Of a stretch of 61,902 nucleotides of DNA, positions 54,206 to 60,890 are shown piece after piece; the stretch's first letter is position 1; each line of letters begins with the position of its first letter. The notes under the pieces are model-generated. The model worked only from the letters and a program-made list of their open reading frames with translations, did not search any database and had not been told where the DNA came from. Position numbers and translations under genes: made by a program. The DNA is from a virus, in the IMG/VR virus record IMGVR_UViG_3300005530_000008, positions 1 to 61,902 of that record. The stretch is one strand, 5' to 3'.

Positions 54206-54234
54206 GTTGTACACTACTTTATATTCCGTGATTT
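54206..54234 (-). repeat. 29-bp direct repeat, copy 2
   Basis: Identical to 54153-54181, 53 bp away. It ends at the stop of the endonuclease VII-like gene. Confidence 0.85.
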
Positions 54235-54565
54235 ATACGTGACTGCTTATATACGCGCGCGCCCGCGCGTATAAGACGGAATCGCGAAGCTTACCGTGTT
54301 CATACTGTCCGACGAGTCTGTTGCACTTATGGCACAGTAATCCGCGCGCTTTTCCCGTCTTGTGATCATGGTCGACGCAGAGTCTGTGATATGCCACGTC
54401 CCAGTGTTTTGTGTGACACATTGCGCAGGTCCCATTTTGTTGGTGCAGCATCTCACTAAACTGTTCAGCGGAGATTTCGTACTTGTTCTTTACCGTTGTT
54501 AAGTGGTCGTCGTGCCACTTATCGTCCCATCCTGTAAATTCGGAGTAGAAATATTCTGGAATCAT
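54233..54565 (-). CDS. Endonuclease VII-like HNH nuclease
   Basis: A 110-residue protein. CAMC (C47, C50), then LCVDHDHKTGKARGLLCHKCN (C78, C81), is the zinc and HNH catalytic core of recombination endonuclease VII, in which the DHDH and final N residues act. It would resolve branched DNA before packaging or act as a free-standing homing nuclease. The gene overlaps the probable small terminase by 4 nt. Confidence 0.88.
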   Translation of the reverse strand: MIPEYFYSEFTGWDDKWHDDHLTTVKNKYEISAEQFSEMLHQQNGTCAMCHTKHWDVAYHRLCVDHDHKTGKARGLLCHKCNRLVGQYEHGKLRDSVLYARARAYISSHV

Positions 54566-55173
54566 GGTTTTGTGAATGGAACGACGTTGCTGTCTGCCAT
54601 AACTACTTCACCCTCGAGCACCGGCCTTGACACTTCGGATGTAACTTCCGGCGCTGGATTTAGCGCTTTTACCTCCGTATTTTGAGGTGGGAGCGAGGAA
54701 TCGAGGGACCCAGCGCTTTTTAACCGTTCACGTAAAAGTGCCACTTTTTCCAGTAATTGCTCACGAGTCAGCACCTCGCCGTCTTTTTTCACGGTCAACT
54801 CGGATTGCGTTGGCGCATCCACTCCAGTGAGCTTGGCCAGCCTAGCTTCCAGCTTAAGGAAGACTTCGATGTGGTCCAAGCTTCCTTGCTGGACTCGTTC
54901 CATGATGGCGTTCATCATTTGGTGAAGCCTTGCGATCGCCGCGGCGCGCACCGTGTCAGTGGGCTCGTTCAATTCCTTGATCCGAGCTTTCATTACAACC
55001 CGGTAGTCTTCCGCGCACTGGACCGCAGAGATTGGCCGGTCGAACTTCTCCCGCACCATCCTGGCGATCTCGTCGAACGTGTAGCATTCAACCCGTTTTT
55101 GCATCACGAAAACGCGTCGCTCGTGAAGTTCCTCCGGCGTTGCCGGCATCAGGGACGAGTACTGGTTCGCCAT
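54562..55173 (-). CDS. Probable terminase small subunit
   Basis: A 203-residue helical protein. The beginning has a helix-turn-helix-like part (YTFDEIARMVREKFDRPISAVQCAEDYRVVM), a central pair of helices (LDHIEVFLKLEARLAKLTGVDAPTQSEL) typical of small terminases, and a disordered C-terminus. It would recognise the packaging site and load the large subunit. The large subunit gene is 5.3 kb upstream, separated by an unrelated block, which is unusual. Confidence 0.65.
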   Translation of the reverse strand: MANQYSSLMPATPEELHERRVFVMQKRVECYTFDEIARMVREKFDRPISAVQCAEDYRVVMKARIKELNEPTDTVRAAAIARLHQMMNAIMERVQQGSLDHIEVFLKLEARLAKLTGVDAPTQSELTVKKDGEVLTREQLLEKVALLRERLKSAGSLDSSLPPQNTEVKALNPAPEVTSEVSRPVLEGEVVMADSNVVPFTKP

Positions 55174-55217
55174 CTTCTCCTAAGCCTCTGTCGAAGCATC
55201 TTGTTAAGCTCCCAGAC

Positions 55218-55247
55218 ATTGTACTACGTTCAGGAGTTCTTTGTACA
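55218..55247 (-). promoter_or_regulatory. TGTACA-type promoter for the small terminase gene
   Basis: On the minus strand: TGTACA (55247-55242), an 18-bp spacer and TACAAT (55223-55218). The leader is about 45 nt. Confidence 0.8.
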
Positions 55248-55291
55248 CTGCTTTGTTTTTGGTTTATTTTGCCTATATAAGGAGGGAGGGA

Positions 55292-55646
55292 GGCATACGG
55301 GCATAGACTTATAAAAAGATTAATTTTGATTGAATGCTGTTACGCCTGTTTTTATTTGAACATGTATGTGGACCTAGTAAGGCATACAGGGCATACGTGG
55401 CATACAAATTCAAACCCTGAGCATGTATACACCCTATGCCCTGTATGCCTACGTGGGTCTACATACTTCAAGTACATCGGTCTTATGCGTCTTTATTCAA
55501 CGAGATTTAATCCATTTATAACGATATGCCCGTATGCCCTTAACTTTTCTGTATATATAAGGCGCTTACCGCAATCACCTTAAATTTTGTTTTTCTTTAC
55601 GGTGCAATGTGTATGCCCAGACGTGCTATAATAGCTCCTGTATGCC
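55292..55646. other. AT-rich iteron cluster, candidate replication origin
   Basis: The core GGCATAC (or its complement GTATGCC) occurs about eleven times. Three are in exact 9-bp tandem at 55381, 55390 and 55399; pairs occur at 55292/55300 and, inverted, at 55434/55443 and 55524/55532; singles at 55611 and 55640, the last at the ATG of the 55642 gene. The region is AT-rich, has no gene, and separates divergent genes. This is the pattern of an iteron origin or an operator array. Confidence 0.72.
55627..55632 (+). promoter_or_regulatory. Extended -10 for the leaderless 55642 gene
   Basis: TGCTATAAT (TATAAT at 55627-55632, TGn extended) ends 9 nt before the ATG. An iteron lies in the spacer and another at the start codon, so a repressor or initiator binding the iterons should control this gene. 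Confidence 0.6.
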
Positions 55647-56121
55647 TAAGAATCCTTACGACCCGAGGCAGAATCCATACTTCGAGAAAAACAGGGCAAC
55701 CTTCCTACGCCATATCTCACCTTACTACAACGAGTACAAGTGCGATGTCTGGGTTGGGGCCAAGTATTTCAAGTACGGCAAACGTATCCCGTACATGTGG
55801 ATGCGAATGCCGGATGGAACGAGGAAGCAGGTCTACGCGCGTCGTTTCGCTTTCGCCCTTCAAAATCGGCGTCCCGTCCCGGAAGGTATCGATATCCGCT
55901 GTTCTTGCGGCGAGGACCTGTGCGTTAAGATCGCTCCTGGACATTGCTGGGAATTTCAGCACGGCAAGGATCTCGAGCGAGTCACGGTTCAGCACAGACA
56001 AGGCGGAGCCATCGTCATAAAGGCTGTTCGCCACACAAGGAACCCTCAACATGACTTCAGCGAAGTCGAGGTAGCAGGACCCATCCCGACGGAAGAGGAG
56101 TTCATGAAGGGAAAGAAGTGA
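55642..56121 (+). CDS. HNH-like protein next to the iterons
   Basis: A 159-residue basic protein starting at ATG 55642 with an extended -10 in front. Its order (AKYFKYGKRIPYMWMRMPDGTRKQVYARRFAF, then GIDIRCSCGEDLCVKIAPGHCWEF) resembles phage HNH homing proteins, but with CxC and C in place of the usual HxN/H layout, so it may be an inactive or zinc-binding variant. Its start overlaps an iteron; autoregulation is likely. Confidence 0.6.
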   Translation: MPKNPYDPRQNPYFEKNRATFLRHISPYYNEYKCDVWVGAKYFKYGKRIPYMWMRMPDGTRKQVYARRFAFALQNRRPVPEGIDIRCSCGEDLCVKIAPGHCWEFQHGKDLERVTVQHRQGGAIVIKAVRHTRNPQHDFSEVEVAGPIPTEEEFMKGKK

Positions 56122-56146
56122 CGGAGCGGTTCCGGTTTCCAAGTGT

Positions 56147-56326
56147 GTGGACCGGGCATTGCTGTTCCACCTGTCGAAGTGCGAAGTCGCGGACCAGCGT
56201 GCGAGGAAGGACCCCAGCTATCCTGACCACGCGAGGGAGGTCCTGAACCTCATGCACACCGAGCTATTTGCCGAGGCCGTCAAGCGCGGTCTTCGTGATC
56301 CCTACACCCAGGAGCACCCAGAATGA
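56147..56326 (+). CDS. Small helical protein
   Basis: A 59-residue protein starting at GTG 56147. It is strongly helical (RALLFHLSKCEVADQRARKDPSYPDHAREVLNLMHTELF). The frame extends a little upstream without a start codon, so an earlier non-standard start is conceivable. It overlaps the next gene by 4 nt (ATGA). Confidence 0.55.
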   Translation: MDRALLFHLSKCEVADQRARKDPSYPDHAREVLNLMHTELFAEAVKRGLRDPYTQEHPE

Positions 56327-56544
56327 GGCAAGAGTACACGTTGACGGACGAGGAGTTCGAACGGCTGATGGAAGCAGCGAAGCCGGTCCCTTACCTCGTG
56401 ATCGGGGGCCACGCCCCGAGGTCACCGCAAGAGAACGCGAATGTGGTATGGCAGGAGATTGCCAAGAAACGTGGCGTTGTCTGGGATTCTATCCAGAGCT
56501 CTCCCAAAGATATCCGGATATTCACTGCAGAAAAGGAGGATTGA
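56323..56544 (+). CDS. Hypothetical protein
   Basis: A 73-residue protein starting at ATG 56323, overlapping the previous stop. A helical start (MRQEYTLTDEEFERLMEAAKP) is followed by a loop rich in Pro and Gly and a helix; I recognise the layout from phage proteins of unknown role. The next gene starts 1 nt before its end. Confidence 0.55.
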   Translation: MRQEYTLTDEEFERLMEAAKPVPYLVIGGHAPRSPQENANVVWQEIAKKRGVVWDSIQSSPKDIRIFTAEKED

Positions 56545-57020
56545 TGCTGATTCGTACGCAGAATGGACTTCCTACGAGTGACGCGAAGAACTCGTGGGAC
56601 CTGATGGAGGACGTGATTACGGTCATCGACGAGGAGCCGAATCGTCTGAACTGGGTCGAGTGGCTCGTGCGTGACGTCGCGTTTTTCCACTTGTCAAGGA
56701 CACAGGATGCGAAAATCCCGGCATGCAAGACGATCGGGTGCATCGGTGGGTGGTGCAGCGCCCTGACGGACTCGTGGAACTCGGTTTACCCGTACAGCTG
56801 CGTAAGCGATTGGAAGAACCTGGTCTACGCAACCGGGCCATACGCCGACCCGCGCCAAGACGAGAACCGGAGTTCAATGCAGCCGCTGCCCGGCGAGACG
56901 CAGCGTCAATACGCGGACCGGGCAATCAAGGCTATTCGGCTCTACATGACTCGTAACGAGGAAGCGCTGCGGGGTCACGAGCTCCTTCTTCCGAAGCATC
57001 TTGGAGGCACCGCGTGCTGA
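56544..57020 (+). CDS. Tandem paralogue A (PACxTIGCxGGWCS family)
   Basis: A 158-residue protein starting at ATG 56544 behind AGGAGG. It and the next gene are paralogues: both have LPTSDAxNxxDLxxDVITVIxEEPNRxNWxxW near the start and a PAC(K/G)TIGC(I/V)GGWCSxL motif in the middle, with a helical Glu-rich end (YADRAIKAIRLYM). The two conserved Cys-rich patches could bind a metal. No family recognised. Confidence 0.65.
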   Translation: MLIRTQNGLPTSDAKNSWDLMEDVITVIDEEPNRLNWVEWLVRDVAFFHLSRTQDAKIPACKTIGCIGGWCSALTDSWNSVYPYSCVSDWKNLVYATGPYADPRQDENRSSMQPLPGETQRQYADRAIKAIRLYMTRNEEALRGHELLLPKHLGGTAC

Positions 57021-57466
57021 CTTACAGGACAGATAGCCTCGTTCCCCTGAGCAACGCGCAGAACGCGTACGATCTGCTGGCCGACGTCATCACGGTGATC
57101 AGGGAAGAACCGAATCGGTTCAACTGGACCGACTGGAAGATGAGAGCGGTCCCGGAGCGGGCTGCGTTCGATGCGCGACTCCCGGCGTGCGGCACCATCG
57201 GTTGCGTGGGTGGGTGGTGCAGCATCCTGAAAGGCGCCGTGATTGGGCAAGTGTTTTCCTTTGATGTGTGGAACGAGCTGCAAGATCTGTTTTACGCCGA
57301 ACCTCCCTACACGGGCTTCGTGGGCGATGGATACCTCGAGAATGAGCCGCTCGACCCGCAGGAAGGAGAATCGCAGAAAGGGTACGCAGAACGGGCGATC
57401 AGAGCAATCGAGCTGTTCATGAAAGACCACGAAGAGCTCCTCAAAGCGGGCAGGCTTTGCTCCTGA
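57014..57466 (+). CDS. Tandem paralogue B (PACxTIGCxGGWCS family)
   Basis: A 150-residue protein starting at GTG 57014, 6 nt inside the previous gene. It shares the same order of motifs as its neighbour (NAQNAYDLLADVITVIREEPNRFNW and LPACGTIGCVGGWCSIL, then AERAIRAIELFM), so the pair arose by tandem duplication. The middle third differs most. Role unknown. Confidence 0.65.
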   Translation: MLTYRTDSLVPLSNAQNAYDLLADVITVIREEPNRFNWTDWKMRAVPERAAFDARLPACGTIGCVGGWCSILKGAVIGQVFSFDVWNELQDLFYAEPPYTGFVGDGYLENEPLDPQEGESQKGYAERAIRAIELFMKDHEELLKAGRLCS

Positions 57467-57517
57467 ACAAGAGGCGAAGGACAACCCCGTAAAGATCCAT
57501 CTCGGGGCAAAATGGGT

Positions 57518-57546
57518 TGTACATCAGTTCTCGGGTGATGTATAAT
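57518..57546 (+). promoter_or_regulatory. TGTACA-type promoter, leaderless, for 57553
   Basis: TGTACA (57518-57523), a 17-bp spacer and TATAAT (57541-57546). ATG 57553 is 6 nt past the -10. Confidence 0.85.
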
Positions 57547-57552
57547 TCTTAC

Positions 57553-57783
57553 ATGACATTGGATGAACTTCGGGAGATGTTAGCGGATGGTTCGTTCCAT
57601 CACGCAACGTACCGGAACCATGGCACTCTGTGGGAAGGCCTCTGGATATACGAGAAAAACCCGCAAGGGTTTCGTGGATATTCTCCGGCCGGATGTTTCG
57701 GTCACACGAATCCCGACCTCAAAGCAGCCGAAGAACTGGTACGTGGGACGGGAGTCAGCGTAGGTGCTTATGGCCGCGGATAA
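57553..57783 (+). CDS. Hypothetical protein from a leaderless promoter
   Basis: A 76-residue protein. The start at ATG 57553 is fixed by the -10. It is a mixed alpha/beta sequence (GTLWEGLWIYEKNPQGFRGYSPAGCF); no family recognised. It overlaps the next gene by 14 nt. Confidence 0.6.
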   Translation: MTLDELREMLADGSFHHATYRNHGTLWEGLWIYEKNPQGFRGYSPAGCFGHTNPDLKAAEELVRGTGVSVGAYGRG

Positions 57784-57934
57784 AGAGCCGATTCCGCAGG
57801 AGTGGATCAAGAACTATGTGGACCAGCTCCTGGCAGTTGGGTCAAAGCTGGCTCCTGGGCTGATGCGTGACGCCGCGTTACTGCGAGCTGAGCACGCGAT
57901 GGACCTCGTAAAAGCCTGGAGGGACTCGAAATGA
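57770..57934 (+). CDS. Small helical protein
   Basis: A 54-residue helical protein starting at ATG 57770 (EWIKNYVDQLLAVGSKLAPGLMRDAALLRAEHAMDL). It sits between two overlapping genes in a dense operon. No family recognised. Confidence 0.55.
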   Translation: MAADKEPIPQEWIKNYVDQLLAVGSKLAPGLMRDAALLRAEHAMDLVKAWRDSK

Positions 57935-58101
57935 GCTTCAAAGTCGGTGATCGGGTCAAATTCCGTAACCCGCCCGTCGAAAGGGGCCGGGTCATCGACG
58001 TCGAGCGAGGCGTCTTGGTGGTCGAGCTCGATAAGCAGTACCGCGAAGACGGGGATGACGGACTCCGTGAATGCCCCGAGTCGGAGGTTGAGCCGGAATG
58101 A
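57931..58101 (+). CDS. Small SH3-like (KOW-type) protein
   Basis: A 56-residue protein starting at ATG 57931. KVGDRVKFRNPPVERGRVIDVERGVLVVELDK has the KOW/SH3 beta pattern (GDxVxF...GxVxxxxxxxxxV). It may bind RNA or a polymerase-like partner, but the motif is short. Coupled to the SLOG-type gene. Confidence 0.6.
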   Translation: MSFKVGDRVKFRNPPVERGRVIDVERGVLVVELDKQYREDGDDGLRECPESEVEPE

Positions 58102-58532
58102 TCTCGAAGATCGAAATTGGGTTCACCGGCACATCGAAGGGCATCACCCGAGAGCAGTACGTGACGGTCGACCGGCTGTTTTTCAGTTGTGTCCCGGACG
58201 TGCTGCATCACGGTGACTGCATTGGTGGAGACGAGCAGATTCATAAGCTCGCGCTCGAGCACGGACTCCAAATTGAGATACACCCGCCGTTGGACCCCAA
58301 GAAGCGCGCGTGGTGTACAGGTCACACAAAGCTCTGGTCTCCGAAGCCGTACATCGTGCGCAACCACGACATCGTCGATTGTGCAGTTAACGGGGTCATC
58401 GCCGCGCCACGGACCAAGAATGAGCAATTTCGCGGTTCGGGCACCTGGGCCACCATTCGTTACGCGCGAAAGAAAAAGCGCAATCTCTGGATTGTGTGGC
58501 CCGATGGCACGTACTCGGAGGAGCTGAGATGA
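58098..58532 (+). CDS. SLOG-superfamily nucleotide-binding protein (YspA-like)
   Basis: A 144-residue protein. IGFTGTSKGITREQ, then HHGDCIGGDEQIHKLA, PPLDPKKRAWC, PKPYIVRNHDIVD and RGSGTWATIRYARKKKR, is the order of the YspA/cpYpsA-related SLOG family, whose Rossmann-like fold binds a nucleotide or sugar-nucleotide. In phages it may sense or process a host signalling nucleotide. The activity is not established. Confidence 0.8.
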   Translation: MISKIEIGFTGTSKGITREQYVTVDRLFFSCVPDVLHHGDCIGGDEQIHKLALEHGLQIEIHPPLDPKKRAWCTGHTKLWSPKPYIVRNHDIVDCAVNGVIAAPRTKNEQFRGSGTWATIRYARKKKRNLWIVWPDGTYSEELR

Positions 58533-58678
58533 ACGAGCAAGATCAGAAATTTCTCGAACAAGTCAGGGACTTGGTGCGCATCGCGAAAATGGCTATCGAA
58601 GAAGCTGACTCGTACGCCGAGGACATCCACGATCCCGTTCTTAAGAAGCAGGCTCAGGACTTACTGGACAGTATATGA
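58529..58678 (+). CDS. Small helical protein
   Basis: A 49-residue, strongly helical protein starting at ATG 58529, overlapping the SLOG gene by 4 nt. No family recognised. Confidence 0.55.
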   Translation: MNEQDQKFLEQVRDLVRIAKMAIEEADSYAEDIHDPVLKKQAQDLLDSI

Positions 58679-58869
58679 TTCACCGATTCGTAGTCACGAC
58701 AAAGCAGATCATCGAGATCGAGACGGATGAAACCGTTAGCGTCGATGATGTTCAGGATTCAGTCATGGACACGGCTCTCGATGGTCAGGACGAGACGTTC
58801 CAGACATCCGACGGAAAGTTCAACTACGTTCCCAAAGATATCCTGCTCCTGACTGTGGAGAAAGAATGA
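58675..58869 (+). CDS. Hypothetical acidic protein
   Basis: A 64-residue protein starting at ATG 58675 that overlaps its neighbour by 4 nt. It is acidic and beta-containing (HRFVVTTKQIIEIETDETVSVDDVQDSV). It resembles the start of short single-strand- or protein-binding phage peptides, without a definite family. Confidence 0.5.
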   Translation: MIHRFVVTTKQIIEIETDETVSVDDVQDSVMDTALDGQDETFQTSDGKFNYVPKDILLLTVEKE

Positions 58870-59105
58870 AGCTAATCAAAACCGTCGATGGTTACGAAAT
58901 CTGGCTCGTCGAGAACGGTTCGTACTGCCTCGTCGCGAATCAAGACTGCGTCGCTGATGCGAAGTCCAAAGCAATACGCAAGCTCCTGGAATACGCATTA
59001 GCGATCACAAATCTCGTGGCCGACGATGCTGCCAACCTCGAGCTAGATCCGATAACGGCATCGTGCTTGAAAACAGCCCTCGAGCAGCAGAGGACTCGGA
59101 AGTGA
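58866..59105 (+). CDS. Hypothetical protein
   Basis: A 79-residue protein starting at ATG 58866. A small beta-hairpin (TVDGYEIWLVENGSYCLVAN) is followed by a long helix. Coupled to both neighbours by 4-nt overlaps. Confidence 0.55.
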   Translation: MKLIKTVDGYEIWLVENGSYCLVANQDCVADAKSKAIRKLLEYALAITNLVADDAANLELDPITASCLKTALEQQRTRK

Positions 59106-59287
59106 CAAGCATTCGCGTCGAGATCGCCAAGCTACTAACGGGGCGGTGTAATAACTGCTACAGGGAGCTGCCCGGCTACCAAGTTCATGGGGAAGGATGG
59201 AACTGGGCAACGCCGAATTTCGGTCCATTCTGCGACGAGTGCTGGGAGGACTTGAAAACAGCATTCGTAGAGAAGGAGCCGAAGTGA
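59102..59287 (+). CDS. Small zinc-ribbon protein
   Basis: A 61-residue protein starting at GTG 59102. CNNCYREL and FCDECWEDL form two CxxC knuckles about 27 residues apart. It is part of a run of three consecutive zinc proteins (with 59284 and 59498). Confidence 0.62.
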   Translation: MTSIRVEIAKLLTGRCNNCYRELPGYQVHGEGWNWATPNFGPFCDECWEDLKTAFVEKEPK

Positions 59288-59487
59288 GCCAGAGCTTCAT
59301 TTTTTGTCCCTACTGCGGTGCTCGAGCCGTCAAGCATAAGCTGTATGCCGCGGACGGGGATCAGTACGAGTGCCGTCAGTGTCCGTTCACTGCAGCCACG
59401 AAGAGCCCCACACGCGCAGATCTCGAGAAACTTCGGATGCTGCAGGATAAGAATCCCGGCATGAGGATGGTTCACATTTCGAGGTAA
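59284..59487 (+). CDS. Small zinc-ribbon protein
   Basis: A 67-residue protein starting at GTG 59284. CPYCGARAVKHKLYAADGDQYECRQCPF is a textbook zinc ribbon as in DNA-associated proteins. A helical tail follows. Overlaps the previous gene by 4 nt. Confidence 0.68.
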   Translation: MSQSFIFCPYCGARAVKHKLYAADGDQYECRQCPFTAATKSPTRADLEKLRMLQDKNPGMRMVHISR

Positions 59488-59497
59488 GGCTCTGATA

Positions 59498-59821
59498 ATG
59501 ACCAATGTCAAAGCGTGGTTCACAAAAAGTGATATTCAGCACCTCGATGAACGGCAGGCTCACGCCGTGTTCATGCAGGTCCTCGATCAACTCCGAGAAG
59601 AGCATTTCCTGCGAGGTAGTAAGCTCTTCCAGACGATCGACATGCAGGGCCACGGTTCTGACATCGACGAAGAGGTCCGCCCCGGCGAATACGACGAGCT
59701 TCGGTTCAAACGAATTACGCAAGCCATCAAACTCCACGAGCTCCTGAGCCCGCTCTGTTTTAACTTCGAGCCGCATCGAGTAACCAACAGCAGGTGTGTA
59801 GACTGCGGAAGACCCGTATGA
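59498..59821 (+). CDS. Hypothetical protein with a C-terminal zinc knuckle
   Basis: A 107-residue helical protein starting at ATG 59498. The last residues NSRCVDCGRPV form a half zinc knuckle, and the body has charged helices with an RFKRITQAIKL core. It overlaps the membrane protein gene by 4 nt. Confidence 0.55.
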   Translation: MTNVKAWFTKSDIQHLDERQAHAVFMQVLDQLREEHFLRGSKLFQTIDMQGHGSDIDEEVRPGEYDELRFKRITQAIKLHELLSPLCFNFEPHRVTNSRCVDCGRPV

Positions 59822-60036
59822 TAATTGTTGTCGTGGAACTAGCATTGGCGGGAGTTTGCCTGTTTATGGCAGGCTTCCTTGTCGGGGAAATGCAAGCAAC
59901 CCGGAAGCACATCAAGCGCTGGGATGCCTCGATTCAAGAAGCTGAGAAGGCGAGAGACGAGTTCGAGGGGTTCCTCGATGAACAGAAGAGACTTGCTCAA
60001 GATTCTACTCGCATCTCCGGCAACAGCATTCATTGA
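59818..60036 (+). CDS. Single-pass membrane protein with coiled coil
   Basis: A 72-residue protein starting at ATG 59818. Residues 2-23 form a hydrophobic helix (IIVVVELALAGVCLFMAGFLV) and the rest is a charged coiled coil (EAEKARDEFEGFLDEQKRLA), the layout of an i-spanin or a small membrane-anchored regulator. It overlaps the next, different-frame gene by 59 nt, which is typical of nested spanin pairs. Confidence 0.6.
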   Translation: MIIVVVELALAGVCLFMAGFLVGEMQATRKHIKRWDASIQEAEKARDEFEGFLDEQKRLAQDSTRISGNSIH

Positions 60037-60202
60037 TTTTGAGAAACTGCTCTGGGTGCCACGGCCGATTATCACGGTTCCAGAAGCTCCTCTCGTTATC
60101 ACTGTTAGCTGCGATGTTTCGGAATTCGTGAGAGCGATTCTTTACGCCAATACCGAGCTCTATAAGCTGATGGGCATCCCCGTGAAGTTCATGTCGGAGT
60201 AA
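59978..60202 (+). CDS. Tat-like signal protein of a common phage type, nested start
   Basis: A 74-residue protein starting at ATG 59978. It begins MNRRDLLKILLASPATAF, a twin-arginine-like signal (RRDLLK), followed by FEKLLWVPRPIITVP, a motif (LLWVP...I.VP) I recognise from small phage proteins in metagenomes. The rest is beta and helix without a clear fold. It starts within the membrane-protein gene, in another frame, so the two may work as a pair at the membrane. Confidence 0.55.
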   Translation: MNRRDLLKILLASPATAFIDFEKLLWVPRPIITVPEAPLVITVSCDVSEFVRAILYANTELYKLMGIPVKFMSE

Positions 60203-60209
60203 AAAGGCA

Positions 60210-60238
60210 TGTACATTAGTTCTCAGTCATGATAGAAT
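60210..60238 (+). promoter_or_regulatory. TGTACA-type promoter, leaderless, for 60245
   Basis: TGTACA (60210-60215), a 17-bp spacer and TAGAAT (60233-60238). ATG 60245 is 6 nt past the -10. Confidence 0.85.
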
Positions 60239-60244
60239 CTACTC

Positions 60245-60550
60245 ATGATTGATGAGGTTGCGGCCAAGCTAAACGAACGAGGCATCGAGACGGTTATCGA
60301 GTATCCCGGAGTCGTGCACATCGTCCGTGGCAACTTCTGGACGTCCGATTGCAACAGCACCTGGACCATCGACAAGCTGGATGACAACGGGAACTACGTC
60401 GACAGCGTCGATTCCCTAGTGCCAAGCACTGAGACCGATGCCAGCAAGATCGTTAACGGACTTCTCAAAGCCATTGGGCGCTGCGAGCGCTGTGGTTCGG
60501 AGAAGCCCACGGGTCAGTCATGCGGGTGTTTCGACAATGGATGCCAATAA
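60245..60550 (+). CDS. Hypothetical protein with a Cys-rich tail
   Basis: A 101-residue protein with a fixed leaderless start. The body alternates strands and helices (VVHIVRGNFWTSDCNSTWTIDKL); it ends CERCGSEKPTGQSCGCFDNGC, a likely zinc-binding tail. Overlaps the next gene by 14 nt. Confidence 0.6.
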   Translation: MIDEVAAKLNERGIETVIEYPGVVHIVRGNFWTSDCNSTWTIDKLDDNGNYVDSVDSLVPSTETDASKIVNGLLKAIGRCERCGSEKPTGQSCGCFDNGCQ

Positions 60551-60890
60551 ACCGTTCGAACCTCATCCGAATCTCTCAAAAGAGATCAACGACAACATCG
60601 CCAAGTCGGAGATCGACGGCGGCGCCTGGATCAAGGACCTCAAGCCCGGCAAGTCGCTGAAGGTCCAGACGAAGAACACCCTGTACACGATTCACAACGG
60701 TGAGGGTGGCTTGACGATCCAGGGTCACCCGAAGATTTGTCCCGAGCCCTCTCCCGTGTCAATCCATGGCTCCACGTGGGGCGGCTCCATGCTCAAAATC
60801 GGCTTCATCGGCCGAGGCATGTACATGGAGTTCTCCACAAATGGCCAGCAATACGTGACCTCGATGGTTCAGGAAGTTACCGAGCAGTGA
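60537..60890 (+). CDS. Hypothetical beta-rich protein
   Basis: A 117-residue protein starting at ATG 60537. The middle is a beta-barrel-like series (KSLKVQTKNTLYTIHNGEGGLTIQGHPKIC...GGSMLKIGFIGRGMYMEFSTN), reminiscent of small OB-like or beta-sandwich domains. No family recognised. Overlaps both neighbours. Confidence 0.55.
   Translation: MDANKPFEPHPNLSKEINDNIAKSEIDGGAWIKDLKPGKSLKVQTKNTLYTIHNGEGGLTIQGHPKICPEPSPVSIHGSTWGGSMLKIGFIGRGMYMEFSTNGQQYVTSMVQEVTEQ

Noticed and set aside
54153-54234. The 29-bp repeats as promoters
   Set aside because: They hold a TGTACA but no -10-like hexamer at 17-18 bp in either direction.
55292-55646. The repeated GGCATAC blocks as a CRISPR array
   Set aside because: The repeats are 7-9 bp, in both orientations, without uniform spacers or cas genes.
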